From Neobacillus sp. OS1-2 (GTDB lineage Bacteria > Bacillota > Bacilli > Bacillales > Cytobacillaceae), in the NCBI RefSeq assembly GCF_030915505.1, contig NZ_CP133265.1:1054001-1118000 (forward strand): a DNA stretch of 64,000 nucleotides, in the 5' to 3' direction. Both the position numbers and the translations under genes were made by a program. Shown piece after piece: positions 54,022 to 62,695 of the stretch (position 1 is the first letter of the stretch; each line of letters starts with the position of its first letter). The notes beneath the pieces are model-generated. The model was given only the letters and a program-made list of their open reading frames with translations. It did no database searches and was not told the origin of the DNA.

Positions 54022-56192
54022 GTAGGGAAACCTCTTTCGAGGCTTCCCCCTTATCAAACCGTACGTGCCCTATTAAGGCATACGGCTTACCAATGTGTTA
54101 CAAATGGTCAATACGTTGCCAATCTTTGAGCATATTTCATTTTGCGGACACGGTCAGGAGTATAATACTCTTGACCCTTTTCTTTTGCCTTTAGGATTCG
54201 TCTTTCCTGTTCTTTCTTTTGCTTTTCTTTCATTCGAAGAATGTAACTTTCTAGAGAAAAGCCATATATCTTGTGGTAGTAATACCAGTATGAAGGGATA
54301 AGTCCAATAATAGCAAAGAACTCATTATTCCATTTTGTTTTCATCGCATGACCTTTTCTTTGGCTAGGGTGTTTGTGAATCATGGCTACTCTTAACCTTT
54401 GTCGAATATAGCCATCTATCGCAAGTAGTTCTTTCCCAAATGCTTTAAAGAAGCATGAACTGTTAAATCCGTGTTCTTCATTTGCCTTAATTGCTTTATA
54501 AATATTGAGAAAATAGTTTACTTTTCCTCGAATCACTGGGTTAACATACTCAATCCACTTTTCCTTACTCAGAGTGAGTGTTTTCTTCGTCTTGACTTTG
54601 ATTTTCTGGCGAAAATCATTCCAAGTTGATTCTTTCGGTTTAGCTATATAGTATGGCTTACCATCCTTCTTGCGTTTTCTCCAGTGTTCGAAAGTGAATC
54701 CCATAAAGTCAAAGTCATCATCATCGAAGTTTACAAATTTTGTTTTCTCCGTTGCAAGTTCCAACCCAAGTTCGGCTAATTTCCTTTTCGTAATATCTGC
54801 CGCTCTCTTTATGTCTTCTTTGGTTTTTGCGAATAACAAAAAGTCATCGGCGAATCTTACAAAACGAATATTGTTTTCAGCCCAGATCCAATCAAGTTCA
54901 TTTAAATATACGTTCGCTAGTAACGGAGAAATAACCCCTCCTTGCGGAGTGCCGGTATCTGTTGAGTGAAATTTACCTTCTTCCATATAACCAGCTTTTA
55001 GCCACAACCAAATCATATCTAACACTGTACCATCTGCGATGTATTTATTTAATACTCTCATCAGCTTCTTATGTGGGATATTATCGAAAAAGCCTTTAAT
55101 ATCTGCATCGAAGATGTAATTATATCCTTGTTCGATATTCGCCATGATTATTTGCAGGACACGTTCTGCACCAACATTTGGTCTGTATCCACATGACCAT
55201 TTGTGAAAGATATCCCTTTCGAATTTCGGCTGAAGTACATTTACTATTGCCTGTTGGACAATTCTATCTTCAATATTCGGAATGCCTAAGGGTCGCTTTT
55301 TGCCATTTTTCTTAGGAATATAATGTCTTCTTACTGGTGACGGCTTATACTCTTTATTTCTCAGTCTCTGTAGAAGCGAGTCCAGATTTTCATCTAAGTG
55401 ATATCTATAGCTGTCAATTGTTTCGCCATCAATACCACCTGACCCGTTGTTGGCTTCTACCTTTTCCCAAGCAGCTTTTAGCCTTCTGTCGAAAAGTATT
55501 TGTCCATAAATACTATGCCATTTGAATTTTAACGTATGATTCATTACATATTCCGCACCCTTCATTGTGTACATTCAGTTCGTTTATACCGAGGTATCGT
55601 TTTCTGTTAACATTACACATCTTTACAGATGTGGAGCCACAAGGTCGTTCCCCTTCCGTTCATGCATGGTTTAGTCCATACACTACTTCCGTACTATGAG
55701 AACGTCTGACTTCTCCATTCACATCTAGCATTTCGGATTACCCTTATAGGTAGATGTCCCTTTGGGTTGGAATGGAGACCTCACGGGGTCATCGCACCTT
55801 CCTTCTAAACATACCCAGCACCATCACTTGATAAATTGCCTCTATCCGGCTGATTCATTGGTATAGAGACCACTAATGTTATAGTGGGCTTCCCATTATA
55901 TTCGCATAGTCGCCAACTTACCCTGCCGCCGTGCTTCACACTTATTGCATTTGGGTCTGCTTATCCGACTGCGGGTCTCTCGATTGTCCGCATCTCCTTC
56001 AGACATCACCTCACGGTGATGCCCTAGATTAGTCTTCACTAGTTGTATCAGCACTCTAGTGGAAGGATTTTCACCTTCGGGAAAACGAGTCTTCTAGGAT
56101 TCGGGAGCCGTGTTTATCGCAATAACGTACTCCAACCTTTAACAACTCATTCAGTGCAGTTCTACTGCACAAGGTACGACTGCCTGTCGCAC
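54022..56192 (-). mobile_element. Group II intron (about 2171 nt) with reverse transcriptase ORF
   Basis: On the minus strand the element begins GTGCGACAGGCAG, the group II 5' consensus (GUGYG), right after the csbA terminator and TTTTTATTT. Its long structured RNA (55575-56192) leads into the reverse transcriptase gene. Domain V is seen at 54056-54088 as AGCCGTATGCC...ACGTACGG with the catalytic AGC; a domain VI-like hairpin follows and the element ends about 54022 at CCCTAC. Insertion behind a terminator hairpin and lack of an endonuclease domain suggest the bacterial C type, but I have not folded domain I. It shares orientation with csbA and uvrB. Confidence 0.85.
54108..55574 (-). CDS. 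ltrA: Group II intron reverse transcriptase/maturase
   Basis: Multi-domain intron protein of up to 488 residues. The RT blocks run from RRHYIPKKNGKKRPLGIPNIEDRIVQQA (~83-110) through DIKGFFDNIPH and TGTPQGGVISPLLANVYL to the catalytic FVRFADDFLLFAK. A maturase X domain follows (WNDFRQKIKVKTKKTLTLSKEKW, VNPVIRGKVNYF). No HNH endonuclease is visible; the tail is basic. The frame is intact. ATG 55544 (MNHTLKF) is an alternative start to 55574. It would aid splicing and retromobility of the surrounding intron. Confidence 0.93.
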   Translation of the reverse strand: MYTMKGAEYVMNHTLKFKWHSIYGQILFDRRLKAAWEKVEANNGSGGIDGETIDSYRYHLDENLDSLLQRLRNKEYKPSPVRRHYIPKKNGKKRPLGIPNIEDRIVQQAIVNVLQPKFERDIFHKWSCGYRPNVGAERVLQIIMANIEQGYNYIFDADIKGFFDNIPHKKLMRVLNKYIADGTVLDMIWLWLKAGYMEEGKFHSTDTGTPQGGVISPLLANVYLNELDWIWAENNIRFVRFADDFLLFAKTKEDIKRAADITKRKLAELGLELATEKTKFVNFDDDDFDFMGFTFEHWRKRKKDGKPYYIAKPKESTWNDFRQKIKVKTKKTLTLSKEKWIEYVNPVIRGKVNYFLNIYKAIKANEEHGFNSSCFFKAFGKELLAIDGYIRQRLRVAMIHKHPSQRKGHAMKTKWNNEFFAIIGLIPSYWYYYHKIYGFSLESYILRMKEKQKKEQERRILKAKEKGQEYYTPDRVRKMKYAQRLATY

Positions 56193-56196
56193 AAAT

Positions 56197-56223
56197 AAAA
56201 AGCCTGTCGCAATGGACAGACTT
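56197..56223 (-). terminator. Terminator of csbA, insertion site of the group II intron
   Basis: AAGTCTGTC pairs to GACAGGCTT with a 6-base loop, then TTTA. The intron begins five bases beyond the tail. TGCGACAGGC occurs both in its right arm and at the intron's 5' end, 20 bases apart. Confidence 0.85.
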
Positions 56224-56225
56224 AG

Positions 56226-56463
56226 CTATTTTTTTACTGCTCGCGGTTTCATTTTTTGCCGCCAGCCAGAAGCCCGCGGTTAACGAGAAAGCATCAATGA
56301 TGATGAGTGCAGAGTTGTTTGTATATCCTTTATAGGCAGACGCAGCGATGAGCGCGATGGTTAAGCCAAGGCCGATGAGCCGATTATACGTGACCCTCGT
56401 GAAAAGTAAGACTAGTAACCCTGGCAAAATAATTGCCGATAAAAATTGAATAACGCTTATCAA
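56226..56463 (-). CDS. csbA: CsbA-type small membrane protein, stop displaced by a frameshift in an A-run
   Basis: About 78 residues with three hydrophobic segments (PGLLVLLFTRVTYNRLIGLGLTIALIAAS), matching CsbA of B. subtilis (general stress, sigma-B), which lies next to uvrB there. As sequenced, AGT is followed by seven A and then TAGC, so the true TAG (56226-56228) is out of frame by one base; the uninterrupted frame instead runs through the terminator and into the group II intron to 56071 (130 residues). One A fewer restores a stop and a normal length. This may be slippage, mutation or sequencing error. Confidence 0.8.
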
Positions 56464-56545
56464 TGGGCTCCCACCTTATTTAAAGATTTCTGTTTATTCA
56501 TTCTAGAAATTTATCAATGAAATTGCAATAAAAAAGTTTGCTTGT

Positions 56546-57997
56546 CTACTTCTCGATTTTTACAAAACTAGCTTTGGCTTTTTGCTGAGAAAATAAGCTG
56601 ACAACGACAAAGCCAAGGAAGGAAAGGACAATCGGCGTGACAACCGTATGCAGCCCGAATGGATTTGGATAAAAACGATCTAATAAAATGTACGAACCCA
56701 TTCCCAAAATCATCGAGGTAATCGCTCCGTATTTATTTCCTTTACTCCAATACAGTCCTAAAATAACCGGCCAAATAAAGACGGACTCAAGACCGCCAAA
56801 GGAGAATAAATTGAGCCAGACAATTAAATCGGGTGGACTCAACGCCAGCAGGATGACGAGAATGCCAATGACTGCCGTTACACTGAAGCTGACCTTTTTT
56901 ACATGGTCTTCTGCTGCATTAGGCTTAATGTAATTTAAATAAACATCCTTCACAAGTGCGGAGCTGACCAAAATCAGCAGGGCATCGACCGTCGACATGA
57001 TTGCCGCCATCGGGGCAGCGAGGACAATCCCGGCCACAAACGGCGGCAGCACCTTCATCGATAACAGCGGCATAACGGTATCACCGATTTTCACACCTGG
57101 AAGCACGGGTCTGGCGAAAACGCCAATAAGATGCATGCCAAGCATAATGAAACCGACGACAATCGTCCCGATAATGATGGCGGTATGCATGGCCTTCGAG
57201 TTTTTATACGACATGGCACGCACCGTGATTTGCGGAAGACCGACAACCCCAATCCCCACTAATATCCAAAAGGAAGAAACATAGGCTGGCGTAAGGCTCC
57301 GATTGGCACCAAATGGGGTAATTAGATTAGGATTTTCCGCTGTTAAATCCGAAATAATCTTTGGGATGCCGCCGCCGGCTTTAATGGTAGCAATCAGCAG
57401 AATTAACGTCCCTATGAACATGACAACACCTTGAACGGCATCGGTCAAGGCCACGGCCCGAAAGCCGCCGACAATGACAAAGACAAGAACCGAGAAGGCG
57501 AAGATGAATAAGGCTGTTGCGTACGGAAGGCCTGTTAGTGATTCAACGAGCCGTGCACCGCCAATCCATTGTGCAGTCATCGATGAAAAAAGAAAGATAA
57601 TGATGCTCGCGGCCGAAACAATGACAACGGTTTTACTTTTATAGCGCTCTTTCAGAAAATCGATGAGCGTAATCGCTTTGTATTGCCTCGCAACAATCGC
57701 AAATTTCTTTCCTAACACCATTAACGTAAAATAACCGGTGGCCAGCTGGGCCATGGCAAGGAGTACCCAGCCTAATCCTTGCGTATAGGCAATCCCCGGG
57801 CCGCCGATAAAGCTGCTGGCACTGCCATAGGTAGCGACCATGGTCATCGCCAGGATGAACCCGCCCATTTGCCGCTCACCTAAAAAATATTCCTCAAGGA
57901 ACGAGTTAGATTTGAGGACAAATTTGTTTGACCATAAGCCGATTGAAAAGATTATAAGTAAGAAAATGAGTAACGGGGTTATCACTGGCCAATTCAC
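56546..57997 (-). CDS. panF: Sodium/pantothenate symporter (SSS family)
   Basis: Membrane protein of 483 residues with 12-13 hydrophobic segments. Sodium-solute symporter features are GERQMGGFILAMTMVATYGSASSFIGGPG (~40-68) and GGFRAVALTDAVQGVVMF (~188-205). Assignment to pantothenate uptake rests mainly on the neighbour: a YhdT-type subunit whose stop overlaps its start by four bases, the usual panF pair. The exact solute is thus inferred. Confidence 0.87.
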   Translation of the reverse strand: MNWPVITPLLIFLLIIFSIGLWSNKFVLKSNSFLEEYFLGERQMGGFILAMTMVATYGSASSFIGGPGIAYTQGLGWVLLAMAQLATGYFTLMVLGKKFAIVARQYKAITLIDFLKERYKSKTVVIVSAASIIIFLFSSMTAQWIGGARLVESLTGLPYATALFIFAFSVLVFVIVGGFRAVALTDAVQGVVMFIGTLILLIATIKAGGGIPKIISDLTAENPNLITPFGANRSLTPAYVSSFWILVGIGVVGLPQITVRAMSYKNSKAMHTAIIIGTIVVGFIMLGMHLIGVFARPVLPGVKIGDTVMPLLSMKVLPPFVAGIVLAAPMAAIMSTVDALLILVSSALVKDVYLNYIKPNAAEDHVKKVSFSVTAVIGILVILLALSPPDLIVWLNLFSFGGLESVFIWPVILGLYWSKGNKYGAITSMILGMGSYILLDRFYPNPFGLHTVVTPIVLSFLGFVVVSLFSQQKAKASFVKIEK

Positions 57998-58278
57998 TTG
58001 ATGTCCCCCTCTTGCTCATCAAAGGGCACTTCTTTAAACAGGAATTTCACCGTTAGAATAACGAGAATAATCATGACGATAGATCCAACGATACAGCTGT
58101 AGAAGAACCATGCCGGTAAGCCAAATATGTAGGTATAGCCTTCGACCTTGGCGGAGCCGAGTCCGTAGGCAAACCCATACCACCAGATAAAATTGATGAT
58201 TACAAGGGCAATGCCTATTAGGGCTTCGCGATGGGCGATTTTAAAACGCTTATCCTGTGGATTGACTGTTTTTTTCAA
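57994..58278 (-). CDS. YhdT/DUF997-type membrane protein
   Basis: A 94-residue protein with two membrane helices (~19-41 and 53-80) and INFIWWYGFAYGLG plus YIFGLPAWFFYSCI, typical of the YhdT family found next to panF. It overlaps the symporter start by four bases, so the two are coupled. It may be an auxiliary subunit. Confidence 0.87.
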   Translation of the reverse strand: MKKTVNPQDKRFKIAHREALIGIALVIINFIWWYGFAYGLGSAKVEGYTYIFGLPAWFFYSCIVGSIVMIILVILTVKFLFKEVPFDEQEGDIK

Positions 58279-58402
58279 CAGTATTCCCCCTCAAAAATTG
58301 TGGTTAGTCTAGTTTGAACGAATCATGAACATTTTACCAAACTTATGAGCGAGGTAAAGAAAAAAGCATAAAAAAGCTTACTAAGTTGGGGAGTGTATTA
58401 TT

Positions 58403-58415
58403 GGTGACAGGCACC
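58403..58415. repeat. GGTGACAGGCACC element
   Basis: Fourth copy of the 13-mer, with TTATT before and CAAATG after, like the copies at 32956 (inverted) and 38657. It lies between the YhdT-type gene and czcD. Confidence 0.75.
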
Positions 58416-58439
58416 AAATGTAAAAAAATACCAAACGCA

Positions 58440-58466
58440 ATAAAGGCACCCAATCTAAAAGGTGCC
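58440..58466 (-). terminator. Hairpin after czcD
   Basis: GGCACC pairs to GGTGCC with a 10-base loop, followed by TTTATT on the minus strand. Confidence 0.65.
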
Positions 58467-58481
58467 AAATGGTAAGTGCTA

Positions 58482-59411
58482 TTAGTTACAGGTGCCGTGC
58501 GGGCTCGGGCAGCCGTTTGTTTCTTTTTCTACTTGGATAGTGCTGTGTTCGATGTGGAATTCGTCGTGAAGGATTCGCTGAGATTGTGAGAGAATTTCAT
58601 CATGAACCCCGTTATCGGCGATGGTAATGTGACAGCTTAAGACTGGATATCCAGAAGTAATCGTCCAGATATGAAGGTCATGGACTTCCTTTACGAGTGG
58701 AATCCCGCCGAGCGTGGATTTCACTTGACTGATATCAATTTGCGTTGGCGCCCCTTCCATTAAAATATGGAAGGAATCCTTGGTAACGCGAAATCCGCTG
58801 ACAAGGATCAACGCTGCTACAATAACACTGGCAATCGGGTCTGCAATGCCCCAGCCGAAAAACATAATAAGAAGGGCCGCAATAATTGCTCCAACTGACC
58901 CGAGCATATCACCAATCACATGTAAAAAGGCACTTCTAACATTCAAGTTATCATCTTTGTCGCCTTTCATTAAAATCCAGGCGGCAATGATGTTTACCAT
59001 CAATCCTGTTATGGAAATGATCAGCATCCCCGTGCTTTGTACATCCGGTGGAGCGAAAAAGCGCTGAATGGCTTCATAAAAGATAAATAAGGAAATGACA
59101 ACCAACGTTAGTCCGTTTAGAGCTGCTGCAATAATTTCGAATCGTTTGTAGCCGTACGTTTTTTCTTGTGATACTTGTTTTTCCCCGAGTTTGATGGCGA
59201 AAAAGCTCAGGCCAAGTGCCACGGCGTCACTCAGCATGTGACCGGCATCAGATAATAGTGCCAAACTGTTTGTCAAAAATCCGCCGATTACTTCGACGAT
59301 CATAAATACAGCAATCAGAATGAAAGAACTCAATAAAGCTTTTTTATTACTTGTATGTGAATGGCCATGCGAGTGGCCGTGAGAATGTCCGTGATGGTGG
59401 TGATGACCCAT
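58482..59411 (-). CDS. czcD: Cation diffusion facilitator (CzcD-like Zn/Cd efflux)
   Basis: Six-helix proton/metal antiporter of 309 residues. The N-terminus is His-rich (MGHHHHHGHSHGHSHGHSH), a cytoplasmic metal sink. LLSDAGHMLSDAVALGLS holds the HD..D transport site of helices II and the matching HVIGDMLGSVG lies in helix V. The C-terminal domain has VKEVHDLHIWTITSGYPVLSCHI. It is adjacent to cadA, consistent with a zinc/cadmium efflux block. Confidence 0.93.
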   Translation of the reverse strand: MGHHHHHGHSHGHSHGHSHTSNKKALLSSFILIAVFMIVEVIGGFLTNSLALLSDAGHMLSDAVALGLSFFAIKLGEKQVSQEKTYGYKRFEIIAAALNGLTLVVISLFIFYEAIQRFFAPPDVQSTGMLIISITGLMVNIIAAWILMKGDKDDNLNVRSAFLHVIGDMLGSVGAIIAALLIMFFGWGIADPIASVIVAALILVSGFRVTKDSFHILMEGAPTQIDISQVKSTLGGIPLVKEVHDLHIWTITSGYPVLSCHITIADNGVHDEILSQSQRILHDEFHIEHSTIQVEKETNGCPSPHGTCN

Positions 59412-59472
59412 GTTTATCCCCCCTAGAGCACCGTGGTGGCGGCTCTTTTATAGTTCTCTTTAAAAATCATAG

Positions 59473-61377
59473 CTATTCTTTTACTCTCAAAAGTCTTAAA
59501 CCGTTAAAGGTAACGAGTAACGTCACTCCCATATCAGCAAAAATTGCGATCCATAGGGTCAGCCAGCCTGGAACGACCAACAGAAGCGCTGCCAGCTTCA
59601 CTACAAGTGATAAGGTAATATTTTGCTTGATAATCCGTAATGTCTTACGGCTTAGTTTAATGGTAAACGGCAGCTTTGTTAAGTCGTCATTCATTAAGGC
59701 AATGTCAGCCGTTTCTAAAGCGGTATCCGTCCCTGCTCCGCCCATCGCAATCCCCACATTCGCTGCAGCAAGTGCCGGTGCATCATTGACCCCGTCGCCG
59801 ACCATCCCGACTCTGCCAAACTGTGATTTTAATTTTTTTATAAAAGTCAATTTATCTTCAGGCAGCAGCTCCGCTTCCACACTAGTAACGCCAACTTGAC
59901 TGCCGATTGAAGCGGCAGTTGCCATGTTGTCTCCGGTCAACATAATCGTTTGTTTAATTCCTTGCTGATAAAGCTGCTCCATGACACCCCGGCTGCTTTC
60001 GCGAACCTCATCAGCAACCGCAATCAATCCGAGGATTTCCACTGAAGCATTTCCGGCAATCATCACGGTTTTGCCCTCATTTTGCAAAGCGGCGATTTGG
60101 ACACCAATTTCCGAAGGGATCGAATCGAACAGTTTTGTATTCCCAACCCGGTACTCCACCCCGTTTACCATCCCTTTAATGCCCTTACCGGTCATCGAGG
60201 TAAACTCCGTAACTTCACTTTCAAGGTATGCTGCTTTTTTGATTATGGCACTTGCAAGCGGGTGTTGCGATTTGCTTTCGAGTGCCGCAATAATCGCAAG
60301 CAGATTCTCATCACCGCTATAGTTGATGAAATCTGTGACAACCGGCACCCCTTTTGTCAGCGTACCCGTTTTATCAAAGGCAATCGCCTTCACCGCACCT
60401 AGTTCCTCTAAATAGCTGCCACCCTTTATCAACACTCCATTACGAGCAGCGTTGCCGATGGCTGTAACGATGGCTACTGGGGTAGAAATTACCAGTGCAC
60501 ACGGACAGCCGACGACTAAAACTGCAAGACCCTGGTAAATCCATTCCTGCCAGCTAGCCGTAAACAAGAGCGGCGGGACCACAGCAACAAGGGCTGCAAT
60601 TAACATAATGACCGGGGTGTAGTACTTGGCAAATCGGTCGACAAACTGCTGGGAGGGTGCCTTTTCTGCCTGCGCCTCTTCTACTAAATGAATGATTTTG
60701 GCAATCGCCGTGTCATCAACGAGCCTGCTGACCTTTATTTGTAAAAATCCTTCTTCATTTAGCGTGCCTGCGAAGACGTCATCATTGACGGCTTTTTCAA
60801 CAGGAACGGATTCGCCGGTAATGGCCGCTTGATTGACAGAGGAATGACCGTCGATAATGATTCCGTCCATGGCAATCATTTGCCCCGGTTTCACAAGCAT
60901 TAAATCGCCGATCTCGATATCCTCGGCTTTTAGTAACATTTCCTTGCCATTCCTGACAACGATGGCCTCTGTTGGTGCCATTTCCATCAGCGAGCGAATC
61001 GAGTTCCTTGCCTTATCCATCGAGTACCGTTCCAGAACCTCGCTAATCGCGAACAAGATGACAACAACGGCACCTTCGCTCCATTCGCCAATAATAGCCG
61101 CACCAATGATCGCAATGGTCATCAGTGTTTTCATGTCAAAATCTAGTCGGAATAAATTTTTCAAGCCTATTTTAAATAGGGGAAAACCTCCTAGTAAAAT
61201 AGCGGCAACGAAAAGGATGTTTTCGGAAAAAAGATATCCGGCTGCGAGAAATAGTAATGACAGCCCGAGCAGTCCAAACCTTTTCCAAATCGGTTCCTTT
61301 GGTAAGACAGGTAGTTTTTCTTTTTCCGGAAAAATCGATAACCTTTCAAAGGCCCCGGCTTCGTGCAGGTGTTCCAT
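59473..61377 (-). CDS. cadA: Cadmium/zinc P1B-type ATPase, frame after an in-frame TGA
   Basis: Exports Cd, Zn or Pb using ATP. From ATG 61377 it has 634 residues: membrane helices, the actuator [10 protein letters not shown], the metal site CPCALVIST in helix 6, phosphorylation site [11 protein letters not shown] motif ([10 protein letters not shown]) and [20 protein letters not shown]. The N-terminal heavy-metal-associated domain is encoded upstream (61378-61536) but a TGA interrupts it. ATG 61377 has only a weak GGAAG site, so this may be reinitiation, or full-length readthrough. cadC overlaps the upstream part. Confidence 0.9.
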   Translation of the reverse strand: MEHLHEAGAFERLSIFPEKEKLPVLPKEPIWKRFGLLGLSLLFLAAGYLFSENILFVAAILLGGFPLFKIGLKNLFRLDFDMKTLMTIAIIGAAIIGEWSEGAVVVILFAISEVLERYSMDKARNSIRSLMEMAPTEAIVVRNGKEMLLKAEDIEIGDLMLVKPGQMIAMDGIIIDGHSSVNQAAITGESVPVEKAVNDDVFAGTLNEEGFLQIKVSRLVDDTAIAKIIHLVEEAQAEKAPSQQFVDRFAKYYTPVIMLIAALVAVVPPLLFTASWQEWIYQGLAVLVVGCPCALVISTPVAIVTAIGNAARNGVLIKGGSYLEELGAVKAIAFDKTGTLTKGVPVVTDFINYSGDENLLAIIAALESKSQHPLASAIIKKAAYLESEVTEFTSMTGKGIKGMVNGVEYRVGNTKLFDSIPSEIGVQIAALQNEGKTVMIAGNASVEILGLIAVADEVRESSRGVMEQLYQQGIKQTIMLTGDNMATAASIGSQVGVTSVEAELLPEDKLTFIKKLKSQFGRVGMVGDGVNDAPALAAANVGIAMGGAGTDTALETADIALMNDDLTKLPFTIKLSRKTLRIIKQNITLSLVVKLAALLLVVPGWLTLWIAIFADMGVTLLVTFNGLRLLRVKE

Positions 61378-61536
61378 TGTGGTGCTTCCGAAAACAGTCA
61401 GTTTAGAGGCACCGAAGTTTACCTTTGCGTCAACAACACCATCCAGGTGTTGTACGTTCTTTTCGAACTTTGCGGCACAACTGGTTCAGGAAAAACCTTG
61501 AACACGATAGACTTGTTTTTCAATCGTTTCACTCAC
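61378..61536 (-). pseudogene. cadA: N-terminal HMA domain of CadA with TGA at the first CxxC cysteine
   Basis: GTG 61536 opens a frame MSETIEKQVYRVQGFS, then TGA (61488-61486), then [18 protein letters not shown], and continues in frame to ATG 61377. In the family the motif is GFSCxxCA, so the TGA stands exactly where TGC/TGT codes for the first metal-binding Cys. The rest of the domain is intact. GTG overlaps the cadC stop, the normal coupling for cadCA. Thus it is either a one-base nonsense mutation or a selenocysteine codon. Confidence 0.75.
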
Positions 61537-61900
61537 GACCTGCCACCTCCTCCTGGTGGGCCACCGCGATATGAATTAATTGCTTTACATGATCATCATC
61601 AAGTGAGTAATAGGCAAGCTTGCCCTCTTTACGGTATTTCGCGAGACCAAGGCTTTTTAAATGCCTTAAGTGGTGGGAGGCTGTCGCCGTTGTCGCCCCA
61701 ACAATATTGGCCACATCGCAGACGCAAAGCTCGTCTTCTAGCGTCAAAGCATAAGCAATTTTCATCCGAGTTTCATCTGCCAACGCTTTAAAAAGCTTAC
61801 TCACTTCAGGGATATAGTTCCCTTTTTCAAGTTGCTGCTGAACTCGAGTGGTTTTCTCGCTATCCACACAGGTAATCTCGCAAACATCATGCTCTTTCAT
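61529..61900 (-). CDS. cadC: CadC-type ArsR family metal repressor
   Basis: Metal-sensing repressor of 123 residues. The N-terminus has CEITCVD and the winged helix carries ELCVCDVANIVG, the four-Cys Cd/Pb/Zn site of CadC. KALADETRMKIAYALTLEDELCV and SHHLRHLKSLGLAKYRKEGKLAYY form the helix-turn-helix and wing. I start at ATG 61900, ten bases after GAAGGAAG. It overlaps cadA's GTG and lies behind two palindromic operators. Confidence 0.93.
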   Translation of the reverse strand: MKEHDVCEITCVDSEKTTRVQQQLEKGNYIPEVSKLFKALADETRMKIAYALTLEDELCVCDVANIVGATTATASHHLRHLKSLGLAKYRKEGKLAYYSLDDDHVKQLIHIAVAHQEEVAGRE

Positions 61901-61920
61901 GCAAGTCACACTTCCTTCAT

Positions 61921-61964
61921 TCAAATGTTCGTTTGATTATATAATATTCAAATGGAGGTTTGAA
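61921..61964 (-). promoter_or_regulatory. cadC promoter with two CadC-type operators
   Basis: TCAAATG-TTCGTTTGA (61921-61936) and TTCAAATGGAGGTTTGAA (61947-61964) are imperfect palindromes of the ArsR/CadC kind. They flank or overlap -35 TTCAAA (61964-61959) and -10 TATAAT (61941-61936), 17 bases apart on the minus strand. CadC would repress its own operon until metal binds. Confidence 0.75.
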
Positions 61965-62021
61965 TGTCAATGGTTTTTCTTATTTAGGAATAAAATCGAT
62001 TGAGGTAAGGGGAATAGAAAA

Positions 62022-62049
62022 GGAGAGCCCCTTAAAATGGAGGCTCTCC
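62022..62049 (-). terminator. Terminator of the two-component genes
   Basis: GGAGAGCC pairs to GGCTCTCC around a 12-base loop, then TTTTCTATT on the minus strand. Confidence 0.85.
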
Positions 62050-62053
62050 CTTA

Positions 62054-62695
62054 TTATTTTGTAATATATTTCACTGCGTACGAAGCAAGCTGGACTCTAT
62101 TTTCAAGACAGAGCTTATCTAATAGATTTTTGATGTGGTTTTTCACGGTGTTTTCAGCAATAAATAGGTTTTCAGCAATTTGCTTATTGGTTCGCCCTTC
62201 TGAAACTAATAGAAGAATTTCCTTTTCCCTCGGAGTTAGAGAACTAATCGCCGGGGTGTTCTGCAAATCACGTTCACGGAATTGGTAGAGCAATTTTCCA
62301 GCCAACCCCCTTGTTGCCGCGTCCGAACCATCAACAATTGAACGTAGATACAGAAGCCAATCGTCGGGGTCCATATTTTTTAATAAGTAGCCTTGGGCGC
62401 CGTACTGGATGCTAGTAAACAAATCCCCGACATTGTCGGAGACGCTTAGTATAATCACTTTGATGAACGGATATTTCTCCTTGATGATTTTCGTTGCTGC
62501 CAAGCCATCCAATACTGGCATTTCGATATCGATTAATAAAATATCGGGAAGCTGTTCAGTACAAAGTTGAATGGCTTCCTTGCCATTCTTTGCCTGCCCC
62601 ACAATGGTAAACAGTGAATCTCCTTCAAGTATCTCCATAATCGCCTGCCTCGCGTGGGGGTGATCGTCAGCAATCAACACTCGATAAGGTACCAT
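62054..62695 (-). CDS. NarL/LuxR-type response regulator
   Basis: A 213-residue two-component regulator. The receiver has DDHPHARQ (10-17), the phosphorylation Asp56 (LLIDIEMPVLDG), and the switch Ser/Lys region. The C-terminal LuxR helix-turn-helix lies at about 150-205 (LTPREKEILLLVSEGRTNKQIAENLFIAENTVKNHIKNLLDKL). It overlaps the kinase stop by one base. The pairing with a HisKA_3 kinase and an ABC transporter suggests control of that exporter. Confidence 0.93.
   Translation of the reverse strand: MVPYRVLIADDHPHARQAIMEILEGDSLFTIVGQAKNGKEAIQLCTEQLPDILLIDIEMPVLDGLAATKIIKEKYPFIKVIILSVSDNVGDLFTSIQYGAQGYLLKNMDPDDWLLYLRSIVDGSDAATRGLAGKLLYQFRERDLQNTPAISSLTPREKEILLLVSEGRTNKQIAENLFIAENTVKNHIKNLLDKLCLENRVQLASYAVKYITK

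Noticed and set aside
60857..61501. Plus-strand 214-codon frame opposite cadA
   Set aside because: It is antisense to the P-type ATPase; no signal or family features.
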